This document shows, piece by piece, positions 1 to 9,821 of a stretch of DNA of 64,000 bases. The first letter of the stretch is position 1, and every line of letters starts with the position of its first letter. Source of the DNA: Bacteroides thetaiotaomicron VPI-5482 (GTDB lineage Bacteria > Bacteroidota > Bacteroidia > Bacteroidales > Bacteroidaceae); NCBI RefSeq assembly GCF_000011065.1, contig NC_004663.1, forward strand, positions 4,278,001 to 4,342,000. The letters run 5' to 3'. Both the position numbers and the translations under genes were made by a program. The notes under the pieces are model-generated. The model was not told the DNA's origin, ran no database searches, and worked only from the letters and a program-made list of their open reading frames with translations.

Positions 1-1675
1 CGGTGATTTTGACGCCATACAGGTCGTCGGAGCTTTGGTTGATGGAGATAGGGGCTTTCGCTATCGCCCAGTTCTCGTTGAGGGCAATCGGACCGATCTC
101 TTTCTTTACCAGTTCCCTGTCTCCGCTGCGCAAGCGCAACTGTACCCACTGTCCGGAGGAGATTCCGGTGGTTCCGCTGACTTTCACGGTAAAGTCTCCG
201 CGCTTGGCATTCTCGGTAACGGAAGCAAGCTTGGGGGAGTTACCGGCATTGTTCGGACCGTTGGTGTGCTTGATTGCCAACAGTATAGGTGATGAACTGA
301 GGTTGCTGATACTTGTCGGCAGATTAGGCGTTTCCATGATCAGACGGGTCTTGTCGGGACCGTCGCCTTTGATCACAAAGTTACCGCCATAGATTTCAAT
401 GCCACTGCTGACATTGTTGTTTTTCGAATCAACGGCATCCTTCTGCTTGCTTTCGTCGCGGGTGTTATCGTCGTCGTTGTGAAGAATGTAGTCGCCTGCG
501 GGGAAATAGATTACAATCTTCGCGTTGGCGTTCAGCTTGTTGGTTCCGTTTACTCTTGTCATGCCTTTCTCTTGCAGGATGCTGATCAGCGCTTCACGGG
601 CGGTCATGTTCTTGGCGGTCATGCGCTCTTTTACGTTGATCACTTGGTATCCTAAAGAAAATGCGCCTTGCGGCGCACTTTCTCCATGATTATATCCGGC
701 ATACGAATAGTCGGGTAGCACATTGTCCTCTCCCTGCCTGAAGCGTTGCCAAGCTAAAGCCGAGTTGGCATCTATCTCCGTGGTCAGCAGTTTTACCGGA
801 AGTTTCACTACCCGGCAGTAACCTTCTTTCGAGAATATCTTGATGTAAATCTGTTCTTCGTATTCTTTCCCTTGCACGTTTGTTTTGGGGGCGGTGACGA
901 TCAGTTTGTTTTCCGTCAGTTTCACGCCCCATGTCTGGTTTTCGATGGTGGCTGTTTCCACGTTGGCTTGTTCTACAAGGAATTCCTGCTTTTGTCCCAG
1001 ACCGAAAGTGGCTGTGCCTTCATACTTGATTGTCAGGTAGAAGTCTTTTCCGTAGATGGGGACTTTTACTTGGCTGTTGTCGGCACGGATGGTAAAGGTG
1101 ATCTGTCCGGTCGCTTCGTCGATGGTTACGTTGCTGAACAGGGAACTTGCGTTGGCAACGGCTTGCGTTCCGTCGGCAATCTGGTTGTTGCCCAATTTGT
1201 TCCAGGTGCTTCCGTTGTCGATAGAGATCAGCCAGAAACCGTTTGCATCTACCTTCAGTTTCGGGGTGACGCCTGCTGTTCCCGCTTCGGGGATGGCGCT
1301 TACCGGTTTGTCGTTAACGAGCAGTTCGGTGGTCATGTCGTTGATGGTATATGCCCAGTGACCTGACGCGTTGACGCTGAACAAAGGCATATCGTTCATG
1401 TCTACTTTGCCGCTGTATATGGTTACAGTTTCGCCGTTACTCAGTTCGATGGTATAGTTATCCTGTTCATCCTTGCTATATCCCACCACCAGAATCTTAC
1501 CTTCAACCATCTGCTGATAGTTGCTGATGTCCGAGTTCATCTGTTCTATGCTCGCTTCCAGATTGGCTACCCGTTCTTTCAGGTTGTCAATGTCGGAGCG
1601 CAGATCATCCCGTTCGTCGCACGAGTAAAGTGCGACGAGGAGGGTGATACATATGATTGATATTACTTTTTTCAT
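1..1675 (-). CDS. PL29-type chondroitin/dermatan sulfate lyase, lipoprotein (3' part missing)
   Basis: The reading frame is open from an ATG at 1675 to the window edge, giving the N-terminal 558 residues. Residues 1-19 are a lipoprotein signal peptide with lipobox LYSC (Cys19). A short coiled coil follows (about 20-60; DNLKERVANLEA), and residues 20-180 resemble a DUF4988-type module, with LSNGET and FWLISIDNGSTW motifs shared with the gene immediately upstream. I match it by context and N-terminus to BT_3328, described in the literature as the founding member of polysaccharide lyase family PL29. That function is recalled, not shown by catalytic residues here. It is the last visible gene of the susC operon, 13 bp after its neighbour. 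As a surface lipoprotein it would cut long chains before import. The C-terminal part lies outside the window. Confidence 0.8.
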   Translation of the reverse strand, partial: MKKVISIICITLLVALYSCDERDDLRSDIDNLKERVANLEASIEQMNSDISNYQQMVEGKILVVGYSKDEQDNYTIELSNGETVTIYSGKVDMNDMPLFSVNASGHWAYTINDMTTELLVNDKPVSAIPEAGTAGVTPKLKVDANGFWLISIDNGSTWNKLGNNQIADGTQAVANASSLFSNVTIDEATGQITFTIRADNSQVKVPIYGKDFYLTIKYEGTATFGLGQKQEFLVEQANVETATIENQTWGVKLTENKLIVTAPKTNVQGKEYEEQIYIKIFSKEGYCRVVKLPVKLLTTEIDANSALAWQRFRQGEDNVLPDYSYAGYNHGESAPQGAFSLGYQVINVKERMTAKNMTAREALISILQEKGMTRVNGTNKLNANAKIVIYFPAGDYILHNDDDNTRDESKQKDAVDSKNNNVSSGIEIYGGNFVIKGDGPDKTRLIMETPNLPTSISNLSSSPILLAIKHTNGPNNAGNSPKLASVTENAKRGDFTVKVSGTTGISSGQWVQLRLRSGDRELVKKEIGPIALNENWAIAKAPISINQSSDDLYGVKIT

Positions 1676-1688
1676 ACGTTAGTCGGTA

Positions 1689-3626
1689 TTAGTTGGTTGC
1701 ACCGTATTCGGCATATTCTGCATTCGGAACGAAGATACCGTTGGCGAGGTCGAAGGTGCCGCCGTCGAACGGATTGGATGTTAATGCTTTCAGTTCTTCT
1801 GCTCCTTCAAACGGTAGTTTACCTCCATAGAACATTTGCCAATTATAAGTCATAGTTTTGTAAAGGAGGTTATCTGCGCAAATATCTCCTGTTGGGGATG
1901 TTATCTGAGGACGAATGATGACTACATTACCTGTTCCGTCTGTATTTGTCCAGAAGATATTATTTTTAATAGAGGTTTTCGCCAGATTGCCTATGTTTAC
2001 GTAGCCACCGGTATTTGTTTCCAAGTTTATAAATGTATTGTTTTCTATGGTCAGACTGGCTATACCTGAAGCTGAACCATTGAATAAAACCAATTGATTT
2101 ACTTTACCTGACGGACAATAGAATGTGTTGTTTCTAAAGATGACATTGCCATAATCCTGATTCTTATTACTGCTGGTATTGATAATAAACTGTTGTGTAA
2201 CAGCTGTTATCTTGATGGTACTATTTTCCATGCTGAAATTGGCAATGCTCCTTTTGTCGTTAGTAATGGCACTTACAGGTTTGCCATTAAGTACAATCTG
2301 ACATTGATCAAAAGCTACATTAGCAAATGACTCGTCTGCATAAACAGTAAACAGATAATTAGTGAATCCCTCGGCTGCTTTAAATACAATGTTTTTACAC
2401 AAGAAATGTCCAGTCTCGGTATTTTGTCTGAGTCTGATATAATTTCCTGTAATTGCCACTGTACTGATGTTTTGTGAATCATCTCCGATGAAAAGCAAAT
2501 TAGCAGCATTAACGGTACTGTTATAGTTGACAGTGACCCCTCCTTTGATAAAATAGATGCCTGGAGTAGTGATTGTCTGATCAGAATCAATGTATGTTGC
2601 ATTCTCGAATTTAGTGTTATTTACTTCAATTCCATTTACCGTAAATGTGGCTCCGCTATTATATAAAGCATAGTAGCTGTCAACTACTTGAATTGCCTTC
2701 ACCTGAATCTTGGCAACCGCCCAACTGGCACCCTTATTAACCTGCACTGTTACGTCGGAACCGTTATCCGCCGTTGCACGTGTACTCATTGCGTTTGCCG
2801 GAGCTGTAATGCTCAATGTAGCTACATTGGTCATTTCATCCGCTTCGCTCACAGTAGCCACCCATCCGGCAGGAGCAGTAACGATAATGTTTTCACCTTT
2901 TACTTTTACAGTCGTAGTGGCAGTCTTGCCATAGCCTATTTCCCAGTATCCGTTCTTCATTCCGGTTTCCGGTTCGGTGATTTCGCAAAGCAAGTCTTTT
3001 ACGATAGGGATAGAGATGGCTTCCGTCTGTCCTTTCAGTTTGACAACGAAGAATTCCCCGGTTGAATCTACGTATACTTCCTCAAAGAAAGAGTCTGCAC
3101 TGCTTCCTCCGGAACCATCGCTGACTGCGGATACCTTTTGACCGTCTGTGTCGAGTACGTCTTCCCAGCTGGTTCCGTTATCATAACTTACCTGCCAGAA
3201 ACTTCCCTCGTCCGTAATCCGGAACTTGGGAGCTATACCATCCTTACCGGGAGTGCCCACAGCCTGAACAGGTATGCCATTCTGCATCAATACCTCACCG
3301 TTCACTACCCATTGACCCTCGTCATTGACAGTAATCTCAGGATAAGCAACTTCTCCCTTCGAGCCTTGTGTCAGTGAGATGGTTTCTCCGTTACTCAGTT
3401 TCAGTTTATATGTACCGTCTGTATTCGTCACTTCTGTGATAGTCTGACCACCTTCAAGCAGTCGCTTGATAGCTGTCATGTTATCGTTCAATAGACTGAC
3501 TTGTGCTTCCAAAGACTCTACGCGGTCTTTCAGATTGTCAACATCGTCTCTCAAGTCGTCTGTATCGCACGCTGCCAATGCAAACAGCGCAAATGCGGTT
3601 AACATGATTGATTTAAAGTAATTCAT
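1689..3626 (-). CDS. Surface glycan-binding lipoprotein with DUF4988 N-terminus and beta-helix-like C-terminus
   Basis: A 645-residue lipoprotein (lipobox LAAC, Cys20) that starts at an ATG 38 bp after its upstream neighbour. Residues 20-60 are coiled coil, and residues 60-180 are a DUF4988-like region with the LSNGET and FWQVSYDNGTSW motifs also present in the adjacent lyase. Residues 330-645 show repeated N-x-x-F and I-x-x-N rungs (for example RNNTFYCP, IENNTFINL, IKNNIFW), typical of DUF5123/DUF4957 parallel beta-helix proteins. I see no catalytic signature. It lies in the chondroitin sulfate susC operon between the second binding protein and the lyase, and corresponds by order to BT_3329, reported as a surface glycan-binding protein. 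Binding of chondroitin sulfate is inferred from context. Confidence 0.8.
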   Translation of the reverse strand: MNYFKSIMLTAFALFALAACDTDDLRDDVDNLKDRVESLEAQVSLLNDNMTAIKRLLEGGQTITEVTNTDGTYKLKLSNGETISLTQGSKGEVAYPEITVNDEGQWVVNGEVLMQNGIPVQAVGTPGKDGIAPKFRITDEGSFWQVSYDNGTSWEDVLDTDGQKVSAVSDGSGGSSADSFFEEVYVDSTGEFFVVKLKGQTEAISIPIVKDLLCEITEPETGMKNGYWEIGYGKTATTTVKVKGENIIVTAPAGWVATVSEADEMTNVATLSITAPANAMSTRATADNGSDVTVQVNKGASWAVAKIQVKAIQVVDSYYALYNSGATFTVNGIEVNNTKFENATYIDSDQTITTPGIYFIKGGVTVNYNSTVNAANLLFIGDDSQNISTVAITGNYIRLRQNTETGHFLCKNIVFKAAEGFTNYLFTVYADESFANVAFDQCQIVLNGKPVSAITNDKRSIANFSMENSTIKITAVTQQFIINTSSNKNQDYGNVIFRNNTFYCPSGKVNQLVLFNGSASGIASLTIENNTFINLETNTGGYVNIGNLAKTSIKNNIFWTNTDGTGNVVIIRPQITSPTGDICADNLLYKTMTYNWQMFYGGKLPFEGAEELKALTSNPFDGGTFDLANGIFVPNAEYAEYGATN

Positions 3627-3664
3627 AGATATAATGTATTAGTTATTATTCTATTCGTTTATTG

Positions 3665-4708
3665 TTATTCCACTACGTTTACCACCATGTGGTAAGTAGT
3701 CGTGGAGGAATGATCGATATTGGCATTACGAGCGAGGAATGTCACGTTGTAGATACCAATTTGATTGTAGGTATATGTGTACTTATCCAGACGCTGGGTA
3801 ATATCCTTTACTTTCGTTCCCTGATCGGGGCTGCAAGAGTTAACGGTAATCAGATCGGAAACCAGCCAGCTGTATTTCAGCGGATCGTTGGCATTGGTAC
3901 TATGGATGAAGAAGGAGCCGCCGCCTACACCTGTCAGGTTCCAGATACCGGATACGTTATTGGTAACTGTCCCGTATTCACGGTCTTTGGTCATGCTGGT
4001 CTGATCCTTCAGATTCCATTTGTTCTTCATATTGATCGGAGTAAAGCCGAAAGAACCGGCAGAATATTCTGCTTCCTGTCCGCTCGTCATCACATTATTG
4101 ATGCGCATCCGCTCAAAGTACATCTTGGATTGTGCCACTGTATTGTCAATGCCACGGTAGCAGATAGCGATTGCAATCCGTTTGCCCATGTATTCTTTCA
4201 TATCAAAACTGTATGGAGTGGCAAGATCGGCATTGCCTACCGCCGCTGTCGGGAATGCGGACTGCGGAACCAGTTCTTTCCATTTACCGTCTTTCTCAAA
4301 TTGCTCTACAAGCAAAGAGTCAGCTTCGAAATTATCCTTGTATAATCCGGTGAATTCGTCGGAGATATATACGTGTTTCTCCAATGTCGTGCTCGGGTTA
4401 CCGTACTGGAACCAGATAGAGAAGTTCAGCATAGACGACTTGATCTGTGAAGGATCAATCGTTTCGCGTTCGCGATATTCGTATTTGCTGCCCGCTTCTC
4501 CACTGAAGAATGTCAGGAAGTCCGGATCGCCCGAAAGGATGAACTCTATCGGAGTACCTTTTTTGGCAGTAATGATCTGTCCGTCGAAGCTTACATTCTC
4601 GTTGGTCGCTACTTTTACGTGCAGACCTACCGCTTCGTCCAGCCCGTCGCTGCAAGCCCCGAAGAAGAGGCTTGCTATACAGATGGCTATGAGTTTATAT
4701 GTTTTCAT
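3665..4708 (-). CDS. Surface glycan-binding lipoprotein (DUF5017-like)
   Basis: A 347-residue lipoprotein with lipobox FGAC (Cys19). The middle is rich in beta strands and aromatic residues and resembles DUF5017 proteins coded next to SusD. The last 70 residues look like a PKD/Ig-type domain ending in a strand that repeats V and Y. There are no enzyme motifs. It follows susD with a 33-bp gap and precedes another binding protein by 38 bp, so it is within one operon. By order it equals BT_3330, a surface glycan-binding protein of the chondroitin sulfate locus. The domain assignment is from memory of the family. The role as a SusE/F-like partner of the SusCD transporter is inference. Confidence 0.78.
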   Translation of the reverse strand: MKTYKLIAICIASLFFGACSDGLDEAVGLHVKVATNENVSFDGQIITAKKGTPIEFILSGDPDFLTFFSGEAGSKYEYRERETIDPSQIKSSMLNFSIWFQYGNPSTTLEKHVYISDEFTGLYKDNFEADSLLVEQFEKDGKWKELVPQSAFPTAAVGNADLATPYSFDMKEYMGKRIAIAICYRGIDNTVAQSKMYFERMRINNVMTSGQEAEYSAGSFGFTPINMKNKWNLKDQTSMTKDREYGTVTNNVSGIWNLTGVGGGSFFIHSTNANDPLKYSWLVSDLITVNSCSPDQGTKVKDITQRLDKYTYTYNQIGIYNVTFLARNANIDHSSTTTYHMVVNVVE

Positions 4709-4741
4709 AATCTATGATGCTTTTATCGATGAATATTGTGA

Positions 4742-6460
4742 TTACCAACCCGGGTTGTTCTGTGTGATATCTTTGTTTACACTCATTTCCGCATCCGGAA
4801 TCGGGAAGTAGTTGTATGTGCTGGAGATGTTGAAGTAGGTATATACGTTGGTAGGTCCCTGCGTCCAGTTGTTGCCGGATTGTGCTTCGGTTACCAATGC
4901 TCTCATATTCTTCACATACTCACCCCAGCGGATCAGGTCGAAACGACGGGTGTATTCGAAACAAAGTTCCATAGCACGTTCGTCTTTCACGGTCTGGCGG
5001 AATTCTTCCTGCGTCATGTCGGGAAGCTCGTTCAATCCGGCACGTTCTCTTACTTCCTTCATACATTGGTAAGCCAGAGTGGTAGGACCGTTATTCGCTT
5101 CGTTTTCCGCTTCTGCGATCATCAGCAGTACGTCAGCATAGCGCAGGATCGGGAAGTTGATAGACGTATAGTTCTTGTCTTTCTTATCCGCTTCGTATTC
5201 ACGGCGGTATTTGCCGCACATACGGCTGAAGTTCTTGGTGGCTGTGGTCTTTTCTGTGTCATCTGCGTACTGGTAAGTTCCGCGTTGCTGACCGTATTGA
5301 GACATTACTTCAGCAAGTTTGCCCTGCTCAAATTCACGGTGGGTAACGCCTGTATTCTTGCCTCCGGCTTCTTTGTATTCAAACGGAGCGATACTCCAGT
5401 TGAAACGTTTGGTATCACCGTTGTTCACATAAAGGTTGTACAGTTTCGGAGTGCTGTAGATAAAGGCATAGCCATATCCGGGGTCTTTGGCTCCCGTCAC
5501 ATCGCTTTTGGAGGACAGATCCGGACCGGCGAGTCCGATGATGTTACCGATACGGCCTTCGGCTTGTGTATCCGAAGTGTTGTTGCCGGCAAATTCGGCT
5601 TCCCAGATGCTTTCGTTGGCAGTGGTGTTATACTTGTCGGAACACATATCGATGAAAGGGTCCCAGTAGTTGGCAGCCAGTTTGTGACCGGCAGTCATTA
5701 CTTTCTGGGCATAGAAGCTGGCTCTTTCGAAATAGTCTTTCTTTTCGGCCTGTGTGGCATTGCGACCTTCACGGTAATGCTCGCCTGCACGGAACAGATA
5801 TACACGTGCCAGTATGCCCCATGCGGTAGACTGGGAGATACGTCCCGGCTTGTAAGCAAGATCGGAGGCCGATTTCAGACCAGTCTCGGCGGCATCTGCC
5901 ATTTCGGAGATGATGAAGTCATAGATTTCCTGCTTGTCCGTACGCGGGATATTCAGGTTGGTAACGCTTTGGGTTGAAACTGTTTTGAAAGGAACATCTC
6001 CCCAGCACTCTACCAGATTGAAATAATAGAATGCACGCAGGAAGCGGGCTTCGGCGATGTACTGTTCTTTGACGCCTGCATCGAAACCGTTTACTTTGTC
6101 GATGTTTTCGAGGAACATATTGGCACGGTTGATGCCTGAATAGAGGGCATACCAGAAGGCAGTCACGGCGTTGTCACTGGTGGTGGCGTTGTTGCAGATC
6201 AGTCCGGTAGATGCGGGACCGCGTCCGCTGCCTCCGTAGTGGGATAAGTCGTCACCGGCTACGAGGTACATATAGTCACCGCCGTAGAAAGTAGGTTGCG
6301 ACAGTATGGCGTAGATGCCTGTCAGGAAGGAGTTGGCTTCAGCGGGGGTGTTGAAGTAGTTCTCCGGCGTCAGTTTGGTAGGTTCTTTGTCCAGAAAGTC
6401 ACAGGATACCATGCTGAAACCTGCCAATAGAGCTATGATTGTTATTTTTAATGCTTTCAT
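4742..6460 (-). CDS. SusD/RagB-family glycan-binding lipoprotein (chondroitin sulfate locus)
   Basis: A 572-residue SusD homologue. I chose the ATG at 6460 because it starts directly with a lipoprotein signal peptide (MKALKI..., Cys20 in MVSC). An in-frame ATG 33 bp further up would put a hydrophilic tail in front of it. After the signal come the family hallmarks: DFLDKEPTKLTPENYF near the N-terminus, TPR-like helices with ARFLRAFYYFNLVECWGDVPF, and the C-terminal RagB region with CFEYTRRFDLIRWGEY and FPIPDAEM before an NPGW end. SusD proteins form the lid over the SusC barrel and bind the oligosaccharide. The gene lies 40 bp downstream of susC in the same operon. By order it equals BT_3331. 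Confidence 0.95.
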   Translation of the reverse strand: MKALKITIIALLAGFSMVSCDFLDKEPTKLTPENYFNTPAEANSFLTGIYAILSQPTFYGGDYMYLVAGDDLSHYGGSGRGPASTGLICNNATTSDNAVTAFWYALYSGINRANMFLENIDKVNGFDAGVKEQYIAEARFLRAFYYFNLVECWGDVPFKTVSTQSVTNLNIPRTDKQEIYDFIISEMADAAETGLKSASDLAYKPGRISQSTAWGILARVYLFRAGEHYREGRNATQAEKKDYFERASFYAQKVMTAGHKLAANYWDPFIDMCSDKYNTTANESIWEAEFAGNNTSDTQAEGRIGNIIGLAGPDLSSKSDVTGAKDPGYGYAFIYSTPKLYNLYVNNGDTKRFNWSIAPFEYKEAGGKNTGVTHREFEQGKLAEVMSQYGQQRGTYQYADDTEKTTATKNFSRMCGKYRREYEADKKDKNYTSINFPILRYADVLLMIAEAENEANNGPTTLAYQCMKEVRERAGLNELPDMTQEEFRQTVKDERAMELCFEYTRRFDLIRWGEYVKNMRALVTEAQSGNNWTQGPTNVYTYFNISSTYNYFPIPDAEMSVNKDITQNNPGW

Positions 6461-6500
6461 AATCGAATTCTTTTTTCTAACTGTTACTATCATTATCCGT

Positions 6501-9500
6501 TTAGAATCCCAGGCTTACACCGAAGCTGATAGAGTATGCTCTCGGATAGGAAGAGTAGTCCAGACCGGGAGTGAGCGCACTGTTGCGTACAGATACTTCC
6601 GGATCATAACCGGAATAACCGGTACATGTCCACAGGTTTTGTGCGGCAACGTAAACACGTGCTTTGTCTATCTTCCATTTCTTCACCAGCTTGGCGGGGA
6701 AGGTATAGCCTACTGTTACGTTCTTCAGACGCAGGTACGAACCGTCTTCGATGATGCGTGAAGAGATCACACGGTTGGAAGAGGAGTTGGTAGCCGCAGG
6801 GATGTCACTGGTCGGATTTTCCGGTGTCCAGCGGTTGGCATAGCTGGCGAACTGGTTCAATTCGCGTGAACGGTTGTTGGAGCTTTCAAAGAACAGGCGG
6901 TTGGCATTCATGATATCGTTGCCGTATGACCACTGGAAGAAGATGCTCAGATCGATGCCTTTATATTCAAAGTTGTTGGTGAAACCACCTGTATGTATCG
7001 GAAGTCCGCGTCCGATAATCGTACGGTCGTTGGAGTCAACTACTCCGTCTCCGTTAAGGTCGGCATATTTGGGCATACCCGGCTGAGTGTTGGTCTCAGT
7101 AGAGTAGTGGGGCACTCCCGGTTTCAGGCTGTATGAGTTACCCGATTTGTTGAAGTCGTCGTACTTGTATGTACCTTCATAGACATAACCATACATCAGT
7201 CCCATCGGCAGACCGACTTTGGCGATGTAGCTGGACTGACCGTTGTAGTTCTGGTCGAATTGCGCGGCAGTCAGCAAGGCTGTCTGATTCTCCGACAATG
7301 CCAGTACTTTATTCTTATTGAATGAAATGTTGAAGTTAGTCGTCCACTTGAAGGCGCGTGTCTGGAAGTTGACGGTGTTCAGACTAAGTTCCAGACCATC
7401 GTTACGTACTTTACCGATATTCTTGGTAGCGCTGTAATAACCCGAAGAAAAAGGCAGGGAAGCGTCCAGCAACAGGTCGCGGGTGGTCTTCCGGTAAATA
7501 TCCATCGTTATACCGATGCGTTCGTCGAAGAATCCGAGGTCGAGACCTGCGTTCCATTGTTCGGTTGTTTCCCATTTCAAATCCTTGTTGGGCAGAGAAG
7601 TAGGAACAACACCTGCATTCGTCGCATCATTGTCGAACGGATAAACACCGCTTGGGAGGGAGTTTGTCGATGTATACGAGCCGACTCTTGATTTCAATAC
7701 CGCCAGCAGCGCATAATAATCATATTCGCCGATACGGTTGTTACCCGTGAGTCCCCAGCTCAAACGAACCTTACCGCTGGACAGTACACTTTTCAACGGC
7801 TTCATAAATTCTTCTTCCGAGAAGCTCCATGCGAGAGAACCGGAAGGGAAGTATCCGTAACGGTTGTCCTTGTTGAACTTGGAAGAACCGTCGGCACGGA
7901 AAGAAACGGTAGCGTAATATTTAGACATATAGTTGTAAGTCACACGTCCGAGGTATGATAACATCGCCCATGAAGACTTTGCCGAAGTGGTAGTACCTGC
8001 CTGTCCTTCGCTCATGCCTGCCATACCGAGTGATTCGTTGGGGATGTGCGTTGTGCGGAATGAATAAATCTCATAGTCCGAGTTCTGGAACGTGATACCT
8101 CCCAATACATTGAGGAAGTGTTTCTTTTTGATGTTAGTCTGATAAGTCAGGGTGTTTTCGTTCAGCCATGTCAGGCGTTCCTGGCGGGTTACCTGAGCAT
8201 TCACTTTATCTGTAGAGGTAGGACCTCCGTAGCGGGTATTCGAGTTGTTGAACTGATCCTGCTTGCGTGAATCATAAGTATATCCGGCGGAAACTTTCAG
8301 TTTCAGTCCTTTCAGTACTTCGTATTCTGCGAATCCGTTCATTTGAAGATTGTTGGTGTAGCTCTTCCGGTATTCGTTCTTCTGTGATTTGATCGGGTTG
8401 AAACGGTAGTCGTTGCTTGAATCTACGGCATTGTCCGTTGAACTGTCCATCAGGAAGCTGAGCGGAGTGTCGGGGGAAGTCACCGGACGGTATCCCCATA
8501 CGCTATAGAAAAGGTTGTTCATACCACTGTAAGAGGTGGATGATGGAGTACTACCTGTCTGGATAGAGCGTGAATAGTTGGTGGTCAGGCTCATGTTCAG
8601 TTTGCCGCGACGGACTACTGTGTTCATACGTCCTTGCATACGTTTGTAACCGGTTTCTATCAGCGTACCGTCCTGATCGAAGTAAGATAAGGAAGCATTG
8701 TAGCGTACACCTTCCGTACCACCGGCAAGTCTGACCGTATGATTCTGCTGCCAGGCAGTCTTGAATATCTCGTCCTGCCAGTTATATTGCGGTATGTTTT
8801 TATAATCGTCCAGTGTCCATTGCTTGCCTTCGTAGTTCATTAGGTATGAGCCGGCAACGACGGTAGGATACATTTCATTCTGTAGCTTGACAAACTCATA
8901 AGCATCCATCATCGGAATAGTGCGGGTGACGTGCTGCACACCGAAACTACCGTCATAGGACAACTGTGCCCGTCCTACCTTACCTTTCTTGGTGGTGATG
9001 ATGACAACACCGTTGGCACCGCGCGCACCGTAAATGGCCGTAGCCGACGCATCTTTGAGGAAGTCGAGCGACTCGATATCGGAAGGGTTCAGCGTGCTGG
9101 CTGCCGATGAATCTTCTATCGGGAAACCGTCGATAACGAACAGCGGCGAGTTTTCTTGTGTCAGTGAGTTGTTACCACGGATCACGATACTCATGTTGCC
9201 GCCCGGCATACCTTCGCCCGAAGTTACGTTTACTCCGGCGATACGTCCGCCGAGTGCCTGATCGAATGAAGCGACGGGGGCGGTAAGTACATCTGCCATG
9301 TTGGCTTTCGCCACGGAACCCGTAAGGTCGCGGCGGCGTACTTCCTGATAGCCGACAACCACTACTTCGTCCAGCGTTTTAGTATCTTCTTTTAATGTGA
9401 TGACCATTGGTTTTTGCGAGTCCGCCTTTTGTTCTACGGTGACGTAGCCGATAAAGGAAATAACCAAGGTAGCGTTCTTTTGGGGGATGTTAAGAGTGAA

Positions 9501-9698
9501 TTTACCGTCAAGGTCGGTGATCGTTCCCTGCGAAGTGCCTTTTACCTGAACACTGGCTCCGGGAACACCTTCTCCTAGATTATCCTTCACAGTACCTTTG
9601 ACAAGTACTTGTGCAAGCACAAATGGAACAGAAAGCAGGAGCATTCCCAAAATGGAGAGCATCCTTTTTCTTGTCTGGTTGGATAGATGTTTTTTCAT
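6501..9698 (-). CDS. SusC/RagA-family TonB-dependent outer-membrane transporter (chondroitin sulfate locus)
   Basis: A 1065-residue SusC protein, normal for the family. Residues 1-29 are a signal peptide (cleavage near VLA). Residues 32-110 form the carboxypeptidase-regulatory-like domain (VKGTVKDNLGEGVPGASV, IGYVTVEQ). A TonB box DEVVVVGYQ is near 110-118. The plug (about 125-240) has SPLFVIDGFPI and YGARGANGVVIITTKKG. The rest is a 22-strand beta barrel ending with Phe. It imports oligosaccharides through the outer membrane with energy from TonB/ExbBD. It is the first gene of an operon with susD, two binding proteins and the lyase, and has its own TAnnTTTG promoter at 9737-9744. By order it equals BT_3332. 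Substrate specificity is taken from the enzymes around it. Confidence 0.95.
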   Translation of the reverse strand: MKKHLSNQTRKRMLSILGMLLLSVPFVLAQVLVKGTVKDNLGEGVPGASVQVKGTSQGTITDLDGKFTLNIPQKNATLVISFIGYVTVEQKADSQKPMVITLKEDTKTLDEVVVVGYQEVRRRDLTGSVAKANMADVLTAPVASFDQALGGRIAGVNVTSGEGMPGGNMSIVIRGNNSLTQENSPLFVIDGFPIEDSSAASTLNPSDIESLDFLKDASATAIYGARGANGVVIITTKKGKVGRAQLSYDGSFGVQHVTRTIPMMDAYEFVKLQNEMYPTVVAGSYLMNYEGKQWTLDDYKNIPQYNWQDEIFKTAWQQNHTVRLAGGTEGVRYNASLSYFDQDGTLIETGYKRMQGRMNTVVRRGKLNMSLTTNYSRSIQTGSTPSSTSYSGMNNLFYSVWGYRPVTSPDTPLSFLMDSSTDNAVDSSNDYRFNPIKSQKNEYRKSYTNNLQMNGFAEYEVLKGLKLKVSAGYTYDSRKQDQFNNSNTRYGGPTSTDKVNAQVTRQERLTWLNENTLTYQTNIKKKHFLNVLGGITFQNSDYEIYSFRTTHIPNESLGMAGMSEGQAGTTTSAKSSWAMLSYLGRVTYNYMSKYYATVSFRADGSSKFNKDNRYGYFPSGSLAWSFSEEEFMKPLKSVLSSGKVRLSWGLTGNNRIGEYDYYALLAVLKSRVGSYTSTNSLPSGVYPFDNDATNAGVVPTSLPNKDLKWETTEQWNAGLDLGFFDERIGITMDIYRKTTRDLLLDASLPFSSGYYSATKNIGKVRNDGLELSLNTVNFQTRAFKWTTNFNISFNKNKVLALSENQTALLTAAQFDQNYNGQSSYIAKVGLPMGLMYGYVYEGTYKYDDFNKSGNSYSLKPGVPHYSTETNTQPGMPKYADLNGDGVVDSNDRTIIGRGLPIHTGGFTNNFEYKGIDLSIFFQWSYGNDIMNANRLFFESSNNRSRELNQFASYANRWTPENPTSDIPAATNSSSNRVISSRIIEDGSYLRLKNVTVGYTFPAKLVKKWKIDKARVYVAAQNLWTCTGYSGYDPEVSVRNSALTPGLDYSSYPRAYSISFGVSLGF

Positions 9699-9736
9699 AT
9701 ATTAAAAATTAAGTGATTTTGTTGAATTTACGATGG

Positions 9737-9744
9737 CAAAGATA
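9737..9744 (-). promoter_or_regulatory. Bacteroides -7 box of the chondroitin sulfate susC operon
   Basis: On the minus strand the sequence is TATCTTTG, a perfect TAnnTTTG, about 39 bp before the susC start codon. No clear TTTG -33 element lies 19-21 bp upstream, which fits a promoter that needs an activator, here probably the hybrid two-component regulator. Confidence 0.65.
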
Positions 9745-9786
9745 TACGCATTGATTGTTCTCATATGGATAGAATTATTCAAGATT

Positions 9787-9797
9787 GATACAAAATA
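9787..9797 (-). promoter_or_regulatory. Candidate operator of the hybrid two-component regulator (susC promoter)
   Basis: On the minus strand TATTTTGTATC ends 42 bp upstream of the susC -7 box. The identical 11-mer lies 41 bp upstream of the -7 box of the 6-sulfatase gene (11440-11450). Same sequence, orientation and spacing at two promoters of the same pathway suggest an activator site. Binding by the adjacent regulator is inference. Confidence 0.5.
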
Positions 9798-9821
9798 ATA
9801 CAAATCTGCTATTCTCATTGG

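Noticed and set aside
4880..5977. Open frame of 365 codons on the plus strand opposite susD
   Set aside because: It lies wholly antisense to a clear SusD gene. Its composition follows the mirrored codons, with no known motif and no promoter or start context. Similar long antisense frames at 3662-4345, 12227-13000, 25582-26376, 39558-40163, 40179-40835, 52999-53703 and 59273-60028 were rejected for the same reason.
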